From Ceratotherium simum simum (Eukaryota > Chordata > Mammalia > Perissodactyla > Rhinocerotidae): a DNA stretch of 64,000 nucleotides. The stretch spans positions 17,978,084 to 18,042,083 of the forward strand of contig NW_004454159.1 of NCBI RefSeq assembly GCF_000283155.1. Direction: 5' to 3'. The notes under the pieces were generated by a model, which made no database searches, had not been told where the DNA came from, and worked only from the letters and a program-made list of their open reading frames with translations. The translations under genes and the position numbers were made by a program. Below, piece by piece: positions 63,831 to 64,000 of the stretch (position 1 is its first letter; the number at the start of each line of letters is the position of its first letter).

Positions 63831-64000
63831 GTCATGTTGATAGAGTCTGCCCCTGATACGATGTGATGAAAATGGCGCTTTCCTCCCCCAAACCCATAAT
63901 CCTGGTGTACTCATAAGAATAGAGATATTTTCTACAACATATCTGAGTACAACAATATTCCTCAAAACTGTCAAGGTCATCAAAAGTAAGGAAAGTCTGA

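Overview
This is a mammalian nuclear window, almost certainly from a horse-type perissodactyl (Equus). The main evidence is at least ten tRNA-derived SINEs of the equine ERE family, which share a GGCCGGCCCGGTGGCGCAAG-type head, an A box and B box, a GCCATGCTGTGGCGGCGTCCC core and an A-tail. Old pan-mammalian repeats (MIR, L2, L1M/HAL1, MLT1, MER5A, MER20, Tigger) fill much of the rest. There are no prokaryotic-style genes, operons, CRISPR arrays or RNA genes that I can support.

One protein-coding gene is present, on the minus strand: PRRC1 (proline-rich coiled-coil 1). A CpG-island promoter and non-coding exon 1 lie at about 57.7-57.9 kb. The start codon is in exon 2 (52,998) and the stop codon in exon 9 (24,090). 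A long 3'UTR probably ends near 20.9 kb. The eight coding exons have consensus splice sites, join in phase and add up to exactly 1,338 nt, giving 445 residues. The product has a proline-rich N-terminal half and a C-terminal domain related to inosine/xanthosine triphosphatases (DUF84/NTPase_I-T). Published work links it to COPII-coated ER exit sites and to the PKA regulatory subunit.

Layout: 1-20 kb lies downstream of PRRC1 and is dominated by two long antisense L1 elements. The first, about 3.8-11.5 kb, is near full length and carries four tandem ~370-bp units in its 5'UTR. An assembly gap at 14.1 kb sits beside a perfect palindrome. At 19.9-20.4 kb an internally deleted Tigger element carries an ERE1 at its very end. 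From 20.9 to 58 kb is the PRRC1 transcription unit. Its introns hold a decayed ERV with paired LTRs (26.6-29.9 kb), a 79-bp MADE-like hairpin (30.2 kb), an L1 tail about 10 bp from the exon 7 splice donor (36.4 kb), a young ERE1 about 115 bp from the exon 6 donor (42.5 kb), and antisense L2 elements. From 58 to 64 kb is upstream intergenic DNA with L2, MIR, MLT1 and L1 fragments.

I found no undescribed multi-gene system. The points most worth checking are the transposon-derived poly(U) tract beside the intron 7 splice donor, the L1 5'UTR monomer array, the MADE-like hairpin as a possible microRNA source, the young ERE1 insertions, the gap-adjacent duplication and palindrome, and a repeat-free block around 2.2 kb with paired homeodomain-like sites.
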